Positions 1 to 7,492 of a DNA stretch of 25,213 nucleotides are shown here, in pieces. Numbering within the stretch: position 1 is the stretch's first letter; every line of letters starts with the position of its first letter. The stretch is taken from assembly GCA_034664395.1 (NCBI GenBank), contig JAXDHQ010000017.1:1-25213 (forward strand), written 5' to 3'. The notes beneath the pieces are model-generated. The model had not been told where the DNA came from, ran no database searches, and was given only the letters and a program-made list of their open reading frames with translations. This DNA is from JAOPZW01 sp034664395. GTDB taxonomy: Bacteria > Actinomycetota > Thermoleophilia > Solirubrobacterales > Solirubrobacteraceae. A program made the position numbers and the translations under genes.

Positions 1-224
1 AGCCGGGCGCCATGCCCCTGCGCGGGACGGTGTCCGAGACGCTGCTGTTCGGAGACGAGCGCCAGATCGTCCTCGACGTGCCCGACGTGGGATCGATCGT
101 CGCCCGCGTCGACGCGCGCGACAACGGCGACCTCGCCGTGGGCGATCCGGCGGAGTTCCACGCCTCGCCAGAGGAGGTCGTGCTCGTCCCCGACGACGAC
201 GCCTCTGCCGCGGTCCAGCCCTGA
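1..224 (+). CDS. ABC transporter ATP-binding protein, C-terminal end (partial)
   Basis: Partial at the left edge; the frame is open from base 3 and ends with TGA at 222-224. The roughly 73 visible residues resemble the TOBE_2 beta-barrel that closes PotA/FbpC/UgpC-type importer ATPases: a short strand-rich segment (RGTVSETLLFGDERQIVLDV) followed by a second strand and a VV-LVPDD end. No Walker motifs are in view because the catalytic part lies outside the window. In such importers the TOBE domain is a regulatory tail on the cytoplasmic ATPase. The next gene starts 15 bp downstream, so it is probably co-transcribed with an M24 hydrolase and an FAD oxidoreductase. That context suggests uptake of a small amine, peptide or compatible-solute type compound, but the substrate is an inference. 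Confidence 0.6.
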   Translation, partial: PGAMPLRGTVSETLLFGDERQIVLDVPDVGSIVARVDARDNGDLAVGDPAEFHASPEEVVLVPDDDASAAVQP

Positions 225-239
225 ATCCGAGGAGACCGA

Positions 240-1388
240 ATGCAGCTGCCGTTCGACCTGGCCACGTACCGCGACCGGATGGACCGGACACGGGCCAGCA
301 TGCGCGACCGCGGCGTGGACGCGCTCATCGTCACGCTCCCCGACTCGATCCACTGGCTCACCGGGTTCGACACGATCGGCTACCTGTGGGCCCAGGGCCT
401 GCTCGTCGACCTCTCCGACGACGAGCCGATCCTCCACACCAGGACGACCGAGGAGCCCGGCTTCCGGGACACGTGCTGGCTGCAGGACGGGGTCTTCTAC
501 GACATCGCCAAGGTCGACCCCATCGAGGTGCTCGCCCGGACGATCCACGAGCGCGGGCTCGCCGACAAGCGGGTCGGTGTCGAGATGCAGGCGTTCACGA
601 TCGTCCCGGCGCAATGGGACGAGCTCAAGCGGCGGCTGCCCGGCGCGACGTTCGTCGACGCCGGCGACATCGTGCCGGAGCTGCGGCTCGTCAAGAGCGC
701 GCAGGAGATCTTCTATCAGCGGCAGGCGGCGCAGATGGCCGACCACGCGATGACGCGCGCGATCGGCGCGCTGCGCCCGGGCATGTCCGAGACGGAGGTC
801 GCCGGCGTGGCCGCCCACGCCCTCGGCGAGGTCGGCAGCGAGTACGCGGCGATCCCGCCGATGGTCGTGTCGGGCCCGCGAAGCGCGCTCGTCCACGCGA
901 TGGCGACGCGCCGCTCCATCTCCCAGGGCGACGTCGTGTGCATCGAGCTGGGCGCGTCCATGCACCGCTACCACGCGATCGTGATGCGCACGGCGGTGAT
1001 CGGAGCGCCGACGGCGCGCGTCGCCGAGGTGGCCGCGCAGCTCAAGGAGGCGCATGAGGCCGCGATCGCCGCGGCGCGTCCGGGCGCGGCGACCCGCGAG
1101 CCCGAGGACGCGTGCCTGGAGGTGCTCGACCGCCATGACCTCGCTCGACGGCGGTGCCACCGCCTCGGGTACTCGATCGGCGTGGCGTACCCGCCGGGCT
1201 GGCTGGAGCCGATGATGCTCGTCGCCGGCGACCCGCACACGCTCGCGCCCGGGATGTCGTTCTCCATCGAGCCGAACCTGTCGCTCCAGGACGAGGGCTT
1301 CGGGATCAAGCTGGGGGAGACGGTGCTGTGCGTCGAGGACGGGTCGGAGAGCCTCTCGCGGCTCGATCACGACCTGGTCGTCGTGTGA
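240..1388 (+). CDS. M24-family (creatinase/ectoine hydrolase-like) enzyme without metal ligands
   Basis: The 382 residues fit the creatinase/aminopeptidase P layout: a creatinase-N domain (about 10-140) and a pita-bread domain (about 160-380). Start ATG follows GAGGAGACCGA. Of the five usual metal ligands, the two Asp are E236 and I247 (motif IELGASMHRYHAIVMRT) and the His of GHGIG is Y311 (GYSIGVAYPPGW); only E344 and E360 remain. H219, which lines up with the catalytic His of creatinase, is kept. Loss of metal ligands is known in creatinase and in ectoine hydrolases (DoeA/EutD), which cleave C-N bonds without a metal, and the GYSIG-YPP-W segment recalls that branch. It is therefore more likely a small-molecule amidohydrolase than a peptidase. 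It sits between a transporter ATPase and an FAD oxidase, consistent with a catabolic operon. The substrate is unknown. Confidence 0.85.
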   Translation: MQLPFDLATYRDRMDRTRASMRDRGVDALIVTLPDSIHWLTGFDTIGYLWAQGLLVDLSDDEPILHTRTTEEPGFRDTCWLQDGVFYDIAKVDPIEVLARTIHERGLADKRVGVEMQAFTIVPAQWDELKRRLPGATFVDAGDIVPELRLVKSAQEIFYQRQAAQMADHAMTRAIGALRPGMSETEVAGVAAHALGEVGSEYAAIPPMVVSGPRSALVHAMATRRSISQGDVVCIELGASMHRYHAIVMRTAVIGAPTARVAEVAAQLKEAHEAAIAAARPGAATREPEDACLEVLDRHDLARRRCHRLGYSIGVAYPPGWLEPMMLVAGDPHTLAPGMSFSIEPNLSLQDEGFGIKLGETVLCVEDGSESLSRLDHDLVVV

Positions 1389-2791
1389 CGACGCTCGACG
1401 TCCGGCACACGGCCCGCGGCTACTGGCTCGAGGAGGCGGGACCGGTCGAGGCGCTGCCGGCGCTGTCGGAGGTCACGGAGGCGGAGGTGGTCATCGTCGG
1501 CGGCGGATATGCCGGCATGTGGACCGCCTGGCATCTGCTCGATCGGATGGCCGCCGCGTCGATCGTGCTGCTCGAGGCGGACGTCTGCGGTCACGGCCCG
1601 AGCGGCCGGAACGGGGGCTTCTGCGAGACGCTGTGGCACAGCCTCCACGCGCTGCGCGAGCGGCTCGGCGACGCGGACGCGGTGCGGCTCGCCACGGCGT
1701 CGTCGGAGACCGTCGCCGCGATCGGCGCGTGGTGCGAGGAGCACGGCGTCGACGCCTGGTTCGCCCGCAACGGCACGCTGACGGCCTCGACCGCGCCGGC
1801 GCAGGACACGGCCGGACGCGCCGCCGTCCACGCCGCCGAGGAGCTCGGCGTGGCGGACCGCGTGCGCGCCCTGACGCCCGACGAGCTGCGGTCCCGCTGC
1901 GACTCGCCGGTCTTCCGCGGCGGCGTGCTCGTCCCCGACGACGCCACGGTCCAGCCCGCGCGGCTCGCGCTCGGCCTGCGCCGAGTGCTCATCGAGCGCG
2001 GCGTGCGGATCTTCGAGCACACGGGGGTTCGAGGGCTGGCCGTGAGCCCCGCCGGCGTCGAGGCTCGCACTGCGGGAGGGCTCGTGCGGGCACGGCACGC
2101 CGTCCTGGCAATCAACGCCGCCGCGCGCGGGGTCCGGCCGCTGCGCACCCGCCTGGCGGTGACCTCGTCGCACCTCGTGCTCACCGAGCCCGTGCCCGAC
2201 GTCATCGACGAAGTCGGCTGGCGTGGCGGCGAGAACATCACGGACGGACGCACGTTCGTCCACTACTTCCGCACGACGCCCGACGGACGCATCGCGTTCG
2301 GCTGGGGCGGTGGCAGGGTCGCGTGGGGCGCACGTCTCGGCGGGCGCACGGAGGTCGACCCTGCCGTCGCCAAGGCCACGCACGCTCACCTGCTCCGCGT
2401 CTTCCCCCAGCTTCGCGAGCGGCGCGTCACGCACGCCTGGGGTGGACCGATCGACGTCTCGCCGAGCCACCTTCCACAGGTTGGGACGATCGACAACGCC
2501 CCCGTCCACTACGCGTTCGGGTTCACCGGCAACGGCGTCGGGCCCAGCCACCTCGCCGCGCGCAGCCTCGCGGCGCTCGCCACCGGCGACCCGGACGTCG
2601 GGTTGCTCCCGCGCCTGCGCCCCGACCGCCTCCCCGTCCCGCTCGAGCCGATCGCATGGACGGGAGGGTCGCTGGTACGTCTCGCGAACCTCCGCAAGGA
2701 GCGCCTCGAGGAGGAGGGCCGCCGGCCCTCGCCGCTCCTGCGCGCCGCCGCCGCCGCTCCCCGCGCGCTCGGCATCCACCTCGGGCGCTAG
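1385..2791 (+). CDS. FAD-dependent oxidoreductase, DAO family
   Basis: The 468-residue frame begins with GTG at 1385, which overlaps the TGA of the M24 gene (GTGA, translational coupling); longer upstream readings would run antisense-like through the M24 gene. The N-terminus carries the dinucleotide-binding motif VIVGGGYAG (36-44) with an acidic ribose-binding residue at about E64, then SGRNGGF (73-79), typical of DAO-family oxidases such as gamma-glutamylputrescine oxidase (PuuB) and related amine oxidases. A GFTGNGVG segment near residue 380 is the second FAD contact of this family. Expected chemistry is oxidation of a C-N bond to imine with FAD. With the upstream transporter and M24 hydrolase it would complete an uptake-hydrolysis-oxidation route. 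The exact substrate cannot be read from sequence. Confidence 0.88.
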   Translation: MTTLDVRHTARGYWLEEAGPVEALPALSEVTEAEVVIVGGGYAGMWTAWHLLDRMAAASIVLLEADVCGHGPSGRNGGFCETLWHSLHALRERLGDADAVRLATASSETVAAIGAWCEEHGVDAWFARNGTLTASTAPAQDTAGRAAVHAAEELGVADRVRALTPDELRSRCDSPVFRGGVLVPDDATVQPARLALGLRRVLIERGVRIFEHTGVRGLAVSPAGVEARTAGGLVRARHAVLAINAAARGVRPLRTRLAVTSSHLVLTEPVPDVIDEVGWRGGENITDGRTFVHYFRTTPDGRIAFGWGGGRVAWGARLGGRTEVDPAVAKATHAHLLRVFPQLRERRVTHAWGGPIDVSPSHLPQVGTIDNAPVHYAFGFTGNGVGPSHLAARSLAALATGDPDVGLLPRLRPDRLPVPLEPIAWTGGSLVRLANLRKERLEEEGRRPSPLLRAAAAAPRALGIHLGR

Positions 2792-2844
2792 CGCGGCCGT
2801 CGCCACTCGATCAGGCCCGGCGGGCGCCTTCGGCCGGTGAGCCC

Positions 2845-4608
2845 TCAGTCCTCGAGCGCGAGGACGGCGTCGAGCACCGCCGCCGACGCCTCGCCGGTGC
2901 GCCGGACGAGCGCGTCGATGTCGCGGCCCTCGACGGCCTGCATGAAGACCACGCCCTCGCGGCTGATGTTCCAGCCGAGCGCCCCGACCGCTCGCTCGGC
3001 CGCCTGCAACCAGCCGGGCGGCCGTCCGGATATCGCCACCGCCGCGCCCATGTCGTCGATGTCGTAGCGGGTGCCGCGCCGGCGCACGCTGATCCGGATC
3101 GGACGCCCGGGCAGGTAGGACAGGCCGGTCGCGCGGAGGACGCCGGCGCGTTCGCCCGCCTCCTCGAGCAGGACGGCGACCTCGTCGGCGGCCCCCTCGA
3201 TCATGCCCTCCGTCACCCGCGCGCCGGCTCCGAGCAGCGCCGCCGCCGCCCCGAGATAGCCGTCGAGGCGCTCGGCCGCCCCGGGCAGCGCCCGCGATCC
3301 CCACGCCGTCCACGCCAGCGCCGTGCCGGGATGCTCGCGCGGGCCGCCCATCAGGTCGACCTCGGCGCCGCGCGCGAGCAGCAGCTCGACCGTGCTCGCC
3401 CGTCCCCACATCCCGGCGTAGTGGAGCGCGGTCCCGTCGTCGATCCCGCGCGCGTCCAGCGGCACGCCGGCGTCGAGCAGCCGCGCGACCACCGCGTCGT
3501 CGCCGGCGCTGGCCCAGCGCGGCAGGTCCTCCTTGTCGTCGTGGGTCAGCACGAGCTCGGGATGCTCCGCGCGGACGCGGGCCGCGTGGTCCTGCTCGCC
3601 GCGCACGATGGCCCCGATGAACTCGGCGGCCGGGTCGAGCTCCGTGCTCGCGCCGGCCGCCGCCAGCAGCGTCATCGTCGCCGGGTCCTTGAAGCGCGCG
3701 GCGCGCATGTACGGCGTCCGGCCGTCGGCGCCGCGGGCGTCGAGCGCGGCGCCGTGGTCGATCAGCAGCCGCACGACATCGGGGTCGCCAGCGTGGAGGA
3801 GCGCGTTGCGGAGCTCCGGATCGGACGGGCGCAGGTCGCCCTGCTCGAGCAGGACGCGGACCTTCGCCGGGTCGCGGATCGCGTTGCCGAGCGCGTTGGT
3901 CCCGCGCACCGTCGCGCCATGGGCGAGCAGCAGCTCGAGGCACGCGGTGTCGTCGGCCTCGACGGCGTGGTAGACGGACTCGCCGTCGTTGCAGTTCGCG
4001 CCGCGGTCGAGCAGCACCCGCGTCGTCTCGGGGTCGTGCGCGACCCCCGCAGCGCCATAGAGCACGGACATCGCGCCGTACTCGTTGTGGTGCACCTCGT
4101 TCACGTCCGCGCCGCGGTCGAGCAGCAGCGCGACGACCCGCCGCACGCCGGGGGCGCGCGGCGAGGACGGCCGCAGGAACACGGAGTGGCAGGCGCACGA
4201 GAGCGGCTTGCGTCCCCGGCCCGGAAGGTCCCGGGCGACGAGGCCCGGGTCGCGGTCGAGCGCCGCTGCCACGACGCGCGCCTCGCCGAGCACCAGCGCG
4301 GCGTCGAGCCCGGCCTCCGCCAGCCCGGGGTCGCGGGCGAGCAGTCGCTCCGCCACGTCGTCACGGCCGCTCAGCGCCGCCGACACCAGCCGCGCGCGGC
4401 GTTCCTCGCGGTCGCCGCCGGCCTCCACGTGCTCCACCAGCGCGGGCCACGAGGCGAAGCCGAGGTCGGCGGCGACGGCGCGCTGGGCGTCCGCCAGCCG
4501 CGGCGTGCGGTCGCCGCGCATGCGAGCGAGCGCGTCGGGGTCTCCGGCACGGGCGGCGCGGACCAGCTCCTTCGCGCGCCGGCGCGCCTGATCGAGGTCG
4601 AGCTCCAT
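2845..4608 (-). CDS. Ankyrin-repeat protein with extra C-terminal domain
   Basis: Reading from ATG at 4608 (GTG one codon upstream also possible; GGAGGAG lies 8 nt from the ATG) gives 587 residues. An N-terminal helical segment (FASWPALVEHV near 55) is followed by many ankyrin units of about 33 residues with the LLLxxGAxxxxxxxxGxTxLxxA pattern, for example VVALLLDRGADVN, TRVLLDRGANCND, LELLLAHGATV, VVRLLIDHGAALDARG, VELLLARGAEVDL. The last ~100 residues (from about RISVRRRGTRYDIDDMG) are not ankyrin and contain beta-strand-like and WLQAAERAVGALGWNIS segments. There is no signal peptide or membrane helix, so it is probably cytosolic and protein-binding. It is convergent with the oxidoreductase operon and divergent from the FMN reductase. 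The partner is unknown. Confidence 0.85.
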   Translation of the reverse strand: MELDLDQARRRAKELVRAARAGDPDALARMRGDRTPRLADAQRAVAADLGFASWPALVEHVEAGGDREERRARLVSAALSGRDDVAERLLARDPGLAEAGLDAALVLGEARVVAAALDRDPGLVARDLPGRGRKPLSCACHSVFLRPSSPRAPGVRRVVALLLDRGADVNEVHHNEYGAMSVLYGAAGVAHDPETTRVLLDRGANCNDGESVYHAVEADDTACLELLLAHGATVRGTNALGNAIRDPAKVRVLLEQGDLRPSDPELRNALLHAGDPDVVRLLIDHGAALDARGADGRTPYMRAARFKDPATMTLLAAAGASTELDPAAEFIGAIVRGEQDHAARVRAEHPELVLTHDDKEDLPRWASAGDDAVVARLLDAGVPLDARGIDDGTALHYAGMWGRASTVELLLARGAEVDLMGGPREHPGTALAWTAWGSRALPGAAERLDGYLGAAAALLGAGARVTEGMIEGAADEVAVLLEEAGERAGVLRATGLSYLPGRPIRISVRRRGTRYDIDDMGAAVAISGRPPGWLQAAERAVGALGWNISREGVVFMQAVEGRDIDALVRRTGEASAAVLDAVLALED

Positions 4609-4621
4609 CACGATCTCCTCC

Positions 4622-4826
4622 GTGGCGCTGGTGCTCGCAGCCCGTGCGCCCGAGTCGATCGCGAGCGTGAGATGGGCCCTACCGGCGTTGGGCGATGGGC
4701 CTCAGGCCCTGTCCGCGAGCCGGACGCGCCCGCCCGAGCGCGCTCCAGCCGACTCTAGACCAAGCGGAGGTGGTCGTCGACGACACGCAACCGGACTAGC
4801 GGTCCGATTATGGTAGTGTCCGCCCG
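4622..4826. promoter_or_regulatory. Divergent intergenic region of ankyrin and FMN reductase genes
   Basis: About 205 bp with no convincing ORF. It must carry the promoters of both divergent genes. A 5-bp inverted repeat CGGAC-TAGCG-GTCCG lies at 4792-4806, immediately before the TATGGTAGTGT stretch that could be the -10 region of the FMN reductase gene. The hairpin is short and may be chance. Confidence 0.35.
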
Positions 4827-5438
4827 ATGCAACCCGATCTCCATATCGCGATCATCCTGGGCAGCACGCGCCCCGGCCGCAACGGCAAGGCCGTCGCCGA
4901 TTGGGTCGTCGACAAGGCGTCGGCGCGCACGGCGGCGCACTACGAGCTCGTCGATCTCGCGGACCACCCGCTGCCGCACATCGACGAGCCCATCCCGCCG
5001 TCGGTCGGCCAGTACGTCGGCGAGCACACCAAGGCGTGGGCCGAGAAGATCGGCTCCTACGACGGGTTCGTCTTCGTCACGCCCGAGTACAACCACTCCA
5101 CCTCGGGCGTGCTCAAGAACGCGATCGACTACCTCTACGCCGAGTGGAACAACAAGGCGGCGGCGTTCGTCAGCTACGGCTCGCTCGGCGGAGCCCGCGC
5201 CATCGAGCACCTTCGCGGCATCGCCAGCGAGCTCCAGATCGCGCACGTGCGCCAGCAGCTCAGCTTCTCCATGTTCACCGACTTCGAGAACTTCTCGACG
5301 TTCGCGCCGGGCCCCCAGCACTCCGAGGCGGTGGTCGTCCTCTTCGACCAGCTCGAATCGTGGTCGGAGGCGATGAGGACGGTCCGCGAACGACGCGAGG
5401 CCGATCTGCTGGTGGAGCGCTTCCCCGCCACCGGCTGA
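4827..5438 (+). CDS. NADPH-dependent FMN reductase / NAD(P)H quinone oxidoreductase-like
   Basis: The 203-residue protein has a flavodoxin-like fold. GSTRPGRNG (12-20) is the FMN phosphate-binding loop, and PEYNHS (86-91) is the conserved flavin-contacting motif of the NADPH-dependent FMN reductase family (azoreductase/chromate reductase relatives). Length is typical. It would reduce FMN or quinones with NAD(P)H in the cytoplasm. No Shine-Dalgarno is visible before the ATG; a TAGTGT hexamer ends 7 bp upstream, so the message may be leaderless. Downstream, a strong inverted repeat at 5457-5489 separates it from a TetR regulator on the same strand, a plausible local controller. Confidence 0.9.
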   Translation: MQPDLHIAIILGSTRPGRNGKAVADWVVDKASARTAAHYELVDLADHPLPHIDEPIPPSVGQYVGEHTKAWAEKIGSYDGFVFVTPEYNHSTSGVLKNAIDYLYAEWNNKAAAFVSYGSLGGARAIEHLRGIASELQIAHVRQQLSFSMFTDFENFSTFAPGPQHSEAVVVLFDQLESWSEAMRTVRERREADLLVERFPATG

Positions 5439-5456
5439 GGGACCGCACGAGCCCCG

Positions 5457-5489
5457 ACCTGAACGCCCGTCTGCCACGGGCGTTCAGGT
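5457..5489. promoter_or_regulatory. 14-bp perfect inverted repeat (terminator or TetR operator)
   Basis: ACCTGAACGCCCGT at 5457-5470 is the exact reverse complement of 5476-5489, with a 5-nt loop CTGCC. It lies 19 bp after the stop of the FMN reductase and 55 bp before the TetR start. No T-tract follows, so it could be a terminator of the actinobacterial type without U-tail, an operator for the adjacent TetR protein, or both. A TAGGAT hexamer (5502-5507) downstream could be the -10 of the TetR gene. Confidence 0.6.
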
Positions 5490-5543
5490 GCGTGCCACGC
5501 ATAGGATCAGCGGCACGATGGCCGCACGCGCGCGGATGAGACC

Positions 5544-6152
5544 GTGGACGTAGACGACGCCGGGTCGCTGCCGATCGCTGGGGCGCGCCCGGAGCGCGCC
5601 GACGCGGCAGCCAACCGCGTGCGCATCCTCGAGGCCGCGGTCCGGGTCCTGGCCGAGCGTGGGGCCGAGGGAACGTCGATCGATGCGGTCGCCTGTGAGG
5701 CGGGCGTCGGGAAGGGGACGATCTTCCGCCGCTTCGGCGATCGGTCCGGCCTGTTCGAGGCGCTCATGGACGAGCACCTGCGGGCGTTCCAGGACGCCTT
5801 CATGTTCGGCCCGCCGCCCCTCGGGCCCGGGGCGCCCGCCGAGGACCGCCTCGCTGCGTTCCTCGATGGGCTGCTGGATCTGCACGACGCTCATCTCGAG
5901 CTCACGCTGGCGCTCGAGAGGGATCGGTGGCGCGCGCCGATCGGCGGCTACCTCGCGCTCTCGGTGCACGTCGAGAGCCTCATCGGGGAGATCTCACCCG
6001 CGCTCGACGCCGCGGTCACCGCGCAACTCCTGTTGAACGCGCTCAACGTGCACCTCGTTCGCTACCTGCGCCGCGATGCCGGCGTGAGCCTGGCGACGAT
6101 CAAGGCGGCGATGCGTCCGCTGATCGCCGGACTGGGGCTCTCGCGCTCCTGA
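5544..6152 (+). CDS. TetR-family transcriptional regulator
   Basis: The 202 residues from a GTG start show a TetR N-terminal DNA-binding domain: RVRILEAAVRVLAERG, then the helix-turn-helix TSIDAVACEAGVGKGTIF and RRFGDRSGLFEALM (about 26-74). The remainder is helical, as in TetR ligand-binding domains, and contains two cysteine-free amphipathic stretches. It probably represses itself and possibly the upstream FMN reductase; the perfect inverted repeat at 5457-5489 is a candidate operator. An 11-codon ATG ORF (5518-5553) overlaps the GTG start in another frame, and might couple translation or be meaningless. The ligand is unknown. Confidence 0.88.
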   Translation: MDVDDAGSLPIAGARPERADAAANRVRILEAAVRVLAERGAEGTSIDAVACEAGVGKGTIFRRFGDRSGLFEALMDEHLRAFQDAFMFGPPPLGPGAPAEDRLAAFLDGLLDLHDAHLELTLALERDRWRAPIGGYLALSVHVESLIGEISPALDAAVTAQLLLNALNVHLVRYLRRDAGVSLATIKAAMRPLIAGLGLSRS

Positions 6153-6179
6153 ACGCGTTGGCGGCATGTCACGCCGTCC

Positions 6180-6201
6180 TCGGCGCCTGCGCGGACGCCG
6201 A
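6180..6201. terminator. Possible bidirectional terminator hairpin
   Basis: TCGGCG at 6180-6185 pairs with CGCCGA at 6196-6201 across a 10-nt loop, exactly between the convergent TetR gene (ends 6152) and the hypothetical gene (ends 6202). The stem is only 6 bp and there is no T-run. Confidence 0.3.
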
Positions 6202-6573
6202 TCAGGCATCGCGCATGATGCGCAGGATCACCGGGCGCGAGGTGTGGCCCGCCGCTTCGAGGATCGCAGCCAGCTCGTCCTCGCGCAGCTCCTCGGCGGC
6301 CTCCACCACGACGACGAGCGGCTGGGTGCCCGTGCCCGCCTCCGCGATCGTGCGGCGAACCTCGCCGGCCTCGCGCGCGAGCGCCTCGGGCGATGGCACC
6401 GAGAGCACGACCTGGCCAGCGGCGGGCGGGTCGAGGTGACCCTCGGCGTCGGTCGGACCGACCTCGACCACCACGTCGCCGCTGGCGACGCTCGTGGGCG
6501 CGTGGGCGCTGAGCTGCCGGTCGACCGCGCCGCCGCGCGGCGCCTGGATGATCAACCTTGGCTGGTGGGCCAT
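6202..6573 (-). CDS. Hypothetical protein, 123 aa
   Basis: The sequence is coherent and typical of a soluble protein: alternating strand-like (DVVVEVGP, GQVVLSVPS, PLVVVVEAAEEL) and helix-like acidic segments (EALAREAGEVRRTIAEAG, LREDELAAILEAAG), ending in RPVILRIMRDA. The opposite strand gives only low-complexity reading. No recognised family, signal peptide or membrane helix. It is convergent with the TetR gene, 50 bp apart. The strand/helix alternation suggests a small alpha/beta domain, but no function can be assigned. Confidence 0.6.
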   Translation of the reverse strand: MAHQPRLIIQAPRGGAVDRQLSAHAPTSVASGDVVVEVGPTDAEGHLDPPAAGQVVLSVPSPEALAREAGEVRRTIAEAGTGTQPLVVVVEAAEELREDELAAILEAAGHTSRPVILRIMRDA

Positions 6574-6828
6574 CGTGCTGATCCTAGAGCCACGCGGTCT
6601 TGACCCGGAGGCGCGCCCGACGCGCTAAGGAGAGTCGCCGGTTACCGCCACGCCGCCGCTGGAACCCGTATACGGGCGTGTTGGACCGCCTCGCACGAAG
6701 GATCGACCACGCGATGAACGCGGCTTCTCCCACGCGCTGGCTCGTCGCCGGCTAGCCAGCGCGGGAAGGATCTGGATTGATCGACAGACGTGCGCACGGA
6801 GCTCTCGCCCAGTCCAGCGGTACGCAGC
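6574..6828. other. Non-coding gap with palindromes
   Basis: No convincing gene in about 255 bp. It contains a perfect 12-bp palindrome CCCGTATACGGG (6665-6676) and a 10-bp stem CGCGCTGGCT (6733-6742) / AGCCAGCGCG (6754-6763) with an 11-nt loop. The latter lies about 66 bp past the end of the minus-strand membrane protein gene and may be its terminator. Confidence 0.45.
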
Positions 6829-7269
6829 TCAGGAGTCGGATCGTCTGGATGCGGCCACGGCGTATGCGGCGCTGAGCCCTATCCAGGCAGCGAACGATCC
6901 CGTCCAGTAGAGCGCCCAGGCTCGGTTTCCGAAGATCGCTGTCGTGTGGCGAGCGTATGCGAGTACGGCGGCTGCGACGAGGATCAGCAGTAGGGCCGCG
7001 GCCGCTCCGAGCACGAGGCCCATCCGGCCTCCCCGCGAGCGCCGGAGGAGTCCGAAGGACAGCGCGAGCGGCGCCCAGGCCAGAAGGAGGGGAACGGCGC
7101 CCGCCCTGATTCGCCCGACGTTCGTGGCGTCGTCGGAAGCCCCCGACGCGGCGTACAACACCGGCGCGGCGGCCACCAGCCAGGTGGCGAGCACCCACAG
7201 CACGACGCTGAGCACAGGAATCCGGCGCCGGCGGCCGTCGCGGGTGTCTGTCTGCTCCTGCGATGTCAT
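6829..7269 (-). CDS. Small four-helix integral membrane protein
   Basis: Read from ATG at 7269 it is 146 residues; the frame stays open upstream to 7428, but that extension is arginine/proline-rich and does not look coding. After a charged start (TSQEQTDTRDGRRRRIP) come four hydrophobic stretches: VLSVVLWVLATWLVAAAPVL, AGAVPLLLAWAPLALSFGLL, GLVLGAAAALLLILVAAAVLA and ALYWTGSFAAWIGLSAAYAV. The cluster of arginines before helix 1 predicts a cytoplasmic N-terminus. No family recognised. It is the last gene left of the tRNA fragment at 7446-7492. Confidence 0.65.
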   Translation of the reverse strand: MTSQEQTDTRDGRRRRIPVLSVVLWVLATWLVAAAPVLYAASGASDDATNVGRIRAGAVPLLLAWAPLALSFGLLRRSRGGRMGLVLGAAAALLLILVAAAVLAYARHTTAIFGNRAWALYWTGSFAAWIGLSAAYAVAASRRSDS

Positions 7270-7445
7270 GGATGTCGGTTGGTCATCGGGCGGTCGCCCT
7301 TGACCTGCAGGTGACCTGAGGGGCGCGTCTCGCGAGCTGCGTTTCCGGCCATCCGACACATCTCCAGACCGCTGGGGAACACGGACGTGGAACTCGAGTG
7401 CCCCCGAGGCATGGGATGCCGGCGGCATTTGGCTTGGCTACCGGA

Positions 7446-7492
7446 TGGGCCCGCCAGGACTCGAACCTGGATCTGACGGATTATGAGTCCGG
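7446..7492 (-). other. 3' half of a tRNA-Ile(CAU)-like gene; candidate attachment site
   Basis: On the minus strand the segment reads as anticodon arm (CCGGA / CTCATAA / TCCGT), 5-nt variable loop, a perfect T arm (CCAGG-TTCGAGT-CCTGG) and the 3' acceptor strand CGGGCCC plus discriminator A. The CTCATAA loop is the one seen in tRNA-Ile(CAU). The matching 5' acceptor GGGCCCG and the D arm are absent: the 26 bases before the anticodon stem do not fold as a D arm. Instead AGTCCGG lies upstream as an inverted copy of CCGGACT. A tRNA gene cut at the anticodon loop with its 3' part intact is the classic product of tyrosine-integrase insertion. The element would lie at higher coordinates, with an intact tRNA beyond the window. 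No integrase gene is visible here. Confidence 0.6.

Noticed and set aside
1367..4198. 943-residue open frame on the minus strand
   Set aside because: It is antisense to the FAD oxidoreductase and out of frame with the ankyrin gene; extreme Arg/Gly/Pro content with no domain. A product of high GC.
1519..4758. 1079-residue open frame on the plus strand
   Set aside because: Runs through both the oxidoreductase (other frame) and the antisense of the ankyrin gene; Arg/Ala-rich shadow.
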